DNA from: Montifringilla adamsi | Taxonomy: Eukaryota > Chordata > Aves > Passeriformes > Passeridae | Assembly: GCA_017590115.1 (NCBI GenBank) | Contig: JAGGNK010011114.1 | Span: 1,293,733-1,357,732 of the forward strand | Length of the DNA stretch: 64,000 nucleotides | Reading direction: 5' to 3' | Part shown: in pieces, positions 60,191 through 64,000 of the stretch | Layout of the letters: the number at the start of each line of letters is the position of its first letter | How positions within the stretch are numbered: position 1 is the first letter of the stretch | Position numbers and translations under genes: made by a program | The notes under the pieces: model-generated | The model's database searches: none | Seen by the model: only the letters and a program-made list of their open reading frames with translations | What the model was told of the DNA's origin: nothing

Positions 60191-60739
60191 CTGACAACAG
60201 TGTCCAGGGCCTGTGTTTCTCTGAAGTTTCATTAATAGTTTATAATGTTGTCTTGAGCTCTTCAAGTGTGCACATCCAAGTGTCAGCCCTCCAAAATCCC
60301 AAAGGAATTCCTGTACTGATTTTCACTTCAGATCCTCTCTGGTCACGGTAGATGAGGATTTGTTGCATAGCTGTGTTAAACAGTGATTTTATTCCATTTC
60401 TTTTTGTACTCCACCTCCTTTAACTTCCCTCTGTGCCTGTTGGGCTGCTCCCAGTCTCCCGGTCCCCCATTCCCAGTGTCCCCAGCCATGGCACAGTTGG
60501 CCCTGGAGCTGAGCCCCCCGTGCTGGTCCCAGGCGGTGCCACAGCCTGGGAGGTTCAGCTCTGAGTCTCATTTTCCCCTTTTACACTTACGTAGGCTCCT
60601 GTATTTAAAAAAGGCTCTGTTGACCTTGGCAGGCCAGACAGGGACAGCCCAGAGATGGAATTCTTAGAGCTGGGACCAAAATTATGCCAGAATTGAGAGG
60701 AATTACTGCAGTTTGTAACAAGCAGCACTTTGACTCCAG

Positions 60740-60930
60740 CCTGGAGGAATGGGCAGTGTTTAACAGAGCTGGGAAGGGGCTGGAGTCCCAGGAGGGGCTG
60801 AGGGAGCTGGGAAGGGGCTCAGCCTGGAGCAAAGGAGGCTCAGGGGGGACCTTGTGGCTCTGCACAGCTCCTGACAGGAGGGGACAGCCGAGGGATTGGG
60901 CTGTGCTCCAGGGAACAGGGACAGGACCCA
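60740..60930 (+). mobile_element. CR1 LINE fragment, sense
   Basis: GGCTGGAGTCCCAGGAGGGG, CTGAGGGAGCTGGGAAGGGG, CTCAGCCTGGAGCAAAGGAG and GGGGACCTTGTGGCTCTGCA, then TCCTGACAGGAGGGGACAGC and GGAACAGGGACAGGA. Same segment as 1-178 and, reversed, 53021-53250. Confidence 0.88.
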
Positions 60931-60960
60931 TCTGTGCATATGGGCAACAAAACACGGTAG

Positions 60961-61004
60961 TTTTTTATATATATTTTAATATATATATTTATATATATAT
61001 ATTT
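60961..61004 (+). repeat. TA-rich microsatellite
   Basis: TTTTTTATATATATTTTAAT followed by ATATATATTTATATATATAT. It is close in pattern to the tract at 57486-57520. Confidence 0.92.
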
Positions 61005-61727
61005 CCATAATTTTTTCATTGATATAATCTGCTTTTCTGATCACCTCCCCTGCATTTCTTCCTGTGTTTGCTGCCTGTCCCACACCTTTAGTGTCCTTCT
61101 GTCCCATACATTGATTCCTTGCTGGTGCCATCCTCCTTCCCAGACCCTGCAGAAGGATGAGCTGTGTCAAGCCAACCCCTCAGTTTCCTGTTTTCCCTCT
61201 CCATGCCTGCTTCCCAAATGATTGCAGCTGAGGAGCTGAGAGCAGCCCCCATGCTGAAAATGAAGGCGTGTTTTTCCTGCTCGCGCTAGAAAAGCAGGAG
61301 CAGATGTTGCCCAAACCTTCTAGACATGATTTGCTGATTTCCATGATGTCCCAGCTGGATGTCAGCCCTGGCTGCTGGGACCATGCACAGCAAAAGGCAC
61401 AGAAACAGGAGGGGAAACCCCAGATTTGCCACAGTTTCTGGTTGGTTGCTGATCTCCCAAAGCATTGCCCAGCTGTAGGACAATTTTTTTTGGTTATCCC
61501 AACATCCGTGAAGGATAGATGGAGGCAAACTGCTCTTGGATGAGAGTTAGAGAGGAAAAAAAAATCACCAGAACTGCAAGGATTTTATTTGGAAATAGTA
61601 ACATAAAAACTAATTAAGTGAGAACGTGATGAAGTTTCGTGCTCTTCTAGTCCAGGCCTAGAAGAGCAAAGCTGTCAGAGACCTGGTGTAGGGAAACTGC
61701 ACTGGGAATTGGTAGGCTCAGCTTAAC

Positions 61728-61756
61728 TTTTTTTTGTTTTGTTTTGTTTTGTTTTA
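61728..61756 (+). repeat. (TTTTG)n microsatellite
   Basis: A T run followed by four TTTTG units, ending GTTTTATCAG. Confidence 0.9.
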
Positions 61757-62514
61757 TCAGTCTCTCACTTTTCTGCTGCTGGGGAGCACCAGATTCACTC
61801 CCAAATTAATAGGAATAAACACAGGGAAGATGGCTCTACATAACAGTGTTGCCTTTTGATTCACAGAGCTGTTTTCATAGAATAATTCATCATTTTTCAC
61901 ATGAGATAAAGTTATTTCTTCAAAACATAACCCGGGCACAAGGCCAAAGCACAGCTCCTGGCAGTCTTACCCAAACTTGTATTTTTCCAGCACATTGACT
62001 TCAGGTTTTATTTAAACTTTTATAGCAAGTTTTTACAAATCTTCCTGTCTCTTAAGAATTTTTGTAATAAACTGCAGCAAATCTGTTGTGTGGAATACAC
62101 CAGCTAGAAGGTTGATGTGGAGGTTTATTTTTTTAAACTATAAATATTTCCACTGCAGATTCATTTAATAACTTGTGGTTGCAGGTACGTTAATCCTTCA
62201 GTAGCATAAATTCCCTTTTTTCCTATAAACTGTTTTTTGTGCCGTTGCGTTGGCATCTCCAAAGTACTTTAGTCACAGATTGTATGAAAAATTGATTTTG
62301 TGACTGTCCAGCAGTTGAGCTGGAGCTTCCAAAATCTTTTGCAGTGCTTCTTAAAGTCCAGGTGCTTGTTCTTGAACAAAGAAATCCAGCTGAGTTATTT
62401 TCAATAAGTCATTAAAAATACACATTGAAAAATATTAACCAGCTCATTTTTATTGTTATTTCTTCACCAATTTTTAGCAGCTGCTGTAATGCCAACTGGA
62501 ATTTGTTTTACCAG

Positions 62515-62649
62515 GTCAATGCTGATGCAGAAAAGGAAGAAGGTGAAGAGTTTGAAGACAGCATGGATGTTTTTGATGACAGCAGTTCTAGTCCTTCTGG
62601 TACTCTTAGGAATTACCCTCTCACCTGCAAAGTTGTTTATTCCTATAAG
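62515..62649 (+). CDS. FCHSD2: FCHSD2 coding exon K (acidic linker and start of SH3-1, residues 437-481)
   Basis: Exactly 45 codons between TTTTACCAG and GTTAGT: VNADAEKEEGEEFEDSMDVF, then DDSSSSPSGTLRNYPLTCKV and VYSYK. The first half is a strongly acidic, serine-rich linker. The first SH3 domain starts near NYPLTCKVVYSYK, where YSY takes the place of the usual ALYDY motif. Differences from recalled human sequence are in the linker (AEKEEG for TEREEG, SMD for NMD). Both ends are phase 0. Confidence 0.97.
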
Positions 62650-62934
62650 GTTAGTGATTTTTTAAAATTGGTTAGAAAAATTAATTCTATAAGAACAAAT
62701 AATAAATGTGCTTTGGGAGCTTGAGGTTTGCTTTTCTGATGGGGTGAGATTCAGGGAGAAGGGCTTTTGTGAATGGCAGAACCTTCAGTGGGATGTTTTA
62801 AGTCATGTTCAAGCTTTCAGTTTTTTGACAAACATCACTTCTAACAAAAGTCTAGATCAGGATGTTCTTTCCACTGCCCATGCCTTGCCCTCAAAGCCAT
62901 TTTCCTTTTCCATCCTTCCTGTCCCACATTCCAG

Positions 62935-63018
62935 GCTTCTCAGCCAGATGAGCTGACCATAGAGGAACACGAGGTGCTGGAGGTCATAGAAGATGGAGAT
63001 ATGGAAGACTGGGTCAAG
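62935..63018 (+). CDS. FCHSD2: FCHSD2 coding exon L (SH3-1 core, residues 482-509)
   Basis: Exactly 28 codons between CCACATTCCAG and GTATCA: ASQPDELTIEEHEVLEVIED, then GDMEDWVK. It covers the RT loop (QPDELTIEEHE), the n-Src loop with its acidic residues, and the tryptophan (EDWVK) that forms part of the peptide-binding surface of SH3 domains. It is identical to remembered mammalian sequence. It sits between short introns of 285 and 125 nt. Confidence 0.98.
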
Positions 63019-63143
63019 GTATCATTTTCTCAGCTTGTTTCCATGAACTCTTTCAGGATAGAGGTTGGGATGGGAGGGAATGCTGGGATTCTCTCCAGAG
63101 CAGTGCTCCCAAGCAGAGAATGGCTCCTGTTGTTGGTTCACAG

Positions 63144-63321
63144 GCACGGAACAAGGCAGGACAGGTGGGATATGTGCCAGAGAAGTACCTGCAGTTCCCA
63201 ACCTCCAGCAGCCTCCTGAGCATGCTCCAGTCCCTGGCTGCGCTGGACTCCCGATCCCACACCTCCAACAACTCCACGGAGGCTGACCTGGTGCCAGGCA
63301 GCCTCAACGGAGACTCCAATG
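63144..63321 (+). CDS. FCHSD2: FCHSD2 coding exon M (end of SH3-1 and inter-SH3 linker, residues 510-569)
   Basis: Has 59 codons plus one base between TTGGTTCACAG and GTAAAT. It opens ARNKAGQVGYVPEKYLQF, which contains the GYVPEKYL strand with the conserved SH3 proline and tyrosine. The linker follows: PTSSSLLSMLQSLAALDSRS, then HTSNNSTEADLVPGSLNGDS and N, rich in serine and threonine. The last base (G) joins TC of exon N to give valine. Close to remembered human sequence, with changes only in the linker. Confidence 0.97.
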
Positions 63322-63949
63322 GTAAATCCCACTTAAAAATGCATAGGCTATCAAGCTGGCTCTTGGAAACACTCTGGATATTGAGTCTGGGAGAGTTTCC
63401 CAGGTTTCGTGGAGTCATAGAATCATTAATGGTGGAAAAGATCTCCAAGATCGTGAAATCCAACCTTTGACCAAATCCCACCATGTTGCAAAGTCTGCTC
63501 ATTTTTTAATCCTTCCAGGCATGAGAACTCCACCATTTCCCAGCCTATTCCAATGTTTAATCACTATTCCAGGGAAGAAGTTTAACCTGAGCCTCCCCTA
63601 GTGCAATTTGAGGCCGTTTCTTCTTGTCTGATCTTTGGTTTCCTGGGAGAAAAGGCCCCACCTGGCCACAACCTCCTTTCAGGGAGTTGCAGAGAGAGAC
63701 TGACCCATATCTGAACACAGCCATTCCCAGTAATTATCTCAGTAATTATCTCTCTCATATTAAATCTGTATAATTCACCTCCTCAGCTCATACAGCTGAG
63801 ATTAAAATTAAGGAAAACTGAAATAATCTGGCTCAGCAATAACAGAATCTTGAAAAGAACTTCAAAATCACCAGCTCCAGCTATCAAACTTGGTGTATTA
63901 TTCCATTTTTTTTCTTAGCTCACTGGGTTTTTCCTTTTCCATTTTGCAG
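63322..63949 (+). other. Intron M-N
   Basis: Phase-1 intron of 628 nt, donor GTAAAT, acceptor CCATTTTGCAG. About half of it is a reversed CR1 copy at 63411-63710. Confidence 0.92.
63411..63710 (-). mobile_element. CR1 LINE 3' region, antisense, old subfamily
   Basis: GAGTCATAGAATCATTAATG, GTGGAAAAGATCTCCAAGAT, GCATGAGAACTCCACCATTT, AGCCTCCCCTAGTGCAATTT and GCCCCACCTGGCCACAACCT with CTTTCAGGGAGTTGCAGAG. This is a long reversed CR1 3' region, more diverged than the copies around 22.5-24.7 kb. Confidence 0.88.
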
Positions 63950-64000
63950 TCTGTTTTGTAAAAGCACTTTATGATTACGAGGGGCAGACAGATGACGAGC
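63950..64000 (+). CDS. FCHSD2: FCHSD2 coding exon N, start of SH3-2, cut by the window end
   Basis: After CCATTTTGCAG the bases TC complete a valine codon, then CFVKALYDYEGQTDDE follows, with one extra base to the window end. ALYDY is the canonical first motif of an SH3 domain, and EGQTDDE begins the RT loop. In the family this second SH3 domain is the one reported to bind intersectin and so to recruit the protein to coated pits. The rest of the domain and the proline-rich C terminus lie beyond the window. Confidence 0.97.

Larger units (their letters stand above)
59648..62514 (+). other. Intron J-K
   Basis: Phase-0 intron of 2867 nt. It starts with a 42-bp minisatellite (59651-59860), then a sense CR1 copy (59861-60190), a second sense CR1 fragment (60740-60930), a TA microsatellite (60961-61004) and a (TTTTG)n tract (61728-61756). 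From 61760 to 62514 I see nothing but AT-rich unique sequence. Confidence 0.9.
1..64000 (+). other. FCHSD2: FCHSD2 gene, internal part (5' and 3' ends outside the window)
   Basis: Fourteen blocks joined at AG/GT sites give one uninterrupted reading frame. Stretches such as HARNDYLLTLAAANAHQDR, SVDTWLKSAMNQVMEELENE and ALYDYEGQTDDE match mammalian FCHSD2 as I remember it, with few substitutions. FCHSD2 is a cytosolic, membrane-associated adaptor: an F-BAR dimer that binds phosphoinositides, then a coiled-coil region, then two SH3 domains that link to intersectin and N-WASP in clathrin-mediated endocytosis. The recalled human protein is about 740 residues; the blocks here cover roughly 56-585. 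Residue numbers in the exon entries assume 55 residues are encoded upstream. All introns are GT-AG. The paralogue FCHSD1 is less likely because identity to remembered FCHSD2 is high in every exon. No promoter, start codon, stop codon or polyadenylation site of the gene lies in the window. Confidence 0.96.

Noticed and set aside
59263..60265. Antisense open frames of 293 and 308 codons
   Set aside because: They cover exon J, the 42-bp minisatellite and a CR1 copy in reverse. Proline-rich repeats such as RSPSPG arise from the repeat unit.
1..64000. tRNA, snoRNA, microRNA, CRISPR or bacterial-type operon signals
   Set aside because: Nothing with a convincing cloverleaf, box C/D or H/ACA pairing, precursor hairpin or array structure was seen by eye. 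The intron-exon organisation and CR1 content make this a vertebrate nuclear region.

Overview
The window is a vertebrate, almost certainly avian, genomic segment lying inside one large gene on the + strand: FCHSD2 (F-BAR and double SH3 domains 2, the vertebrate relative of fly Nervous wreck). Fourteen coding blocks, each with AG/GT boundaries and compatible phases, translate to a continuous protein closely resembling mammalian FCHSD2 as I remember it. It runs from about residue 56, inside the F-BAR domain, to the start of the second SH3 domain, which the window end cuts off. The promoter, first coding exon(s), last exons and 3' UTR lie outside. I see no second gene on either strand. A bird is indicated by the many fragments of the CR1 LINE family, by long AT-rich introns with almost no other interspersed repeats, and by CR1 sequence of the kind I associate with songbirds; the order is an inference.

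Layout. 1-9309: upstream intron, ending after an AT-rich minisatellite at about 8134-8774. 9310-15039: five exons encoding the first part of the F-BAR domain. 15040-36782: a 21.7 kb intron with LTR-like segments, several CR1 copies (two forming a near-perfect 144-nt inverted repeat), and one coding-like but frameshifted stretch on the - strand. 36783-40699: two exons finishing the F-BAR domain. 41753-41824: a 72-nt in-frame block with splice sites that looks like an optional cassette exon. 49111-50018 and 59486-59647: three exons for the predicted coiled-coil region after the F-BAR domain, GC- and CpG-richer than the earlier exons. 62515-63321: three exons for an acidic linker, the first SH3 domain and the inter-SH3 linker. 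63950-64000: start of the second SH3 domain.

How the parts work together. FCHSD2 dimerises through its F-BAR domain and binds phosphoinositides on flat membrane around clathrin-coated pits. Its SH3 domains connect it to intersectin and to N-WASP, which drives Arp2/3 actin assembly. The exons here encode most of the membrane-binding half, the connecting helices and the first SH3 domain. The observations most worth checking are the cassette exon, a 42-bp minisatellite that starts three bases inside an intron and leaves an open frame if that intron is retained, and the CR1 inverted repeats expected to form double-stranded RNA in the pre-mRNA.
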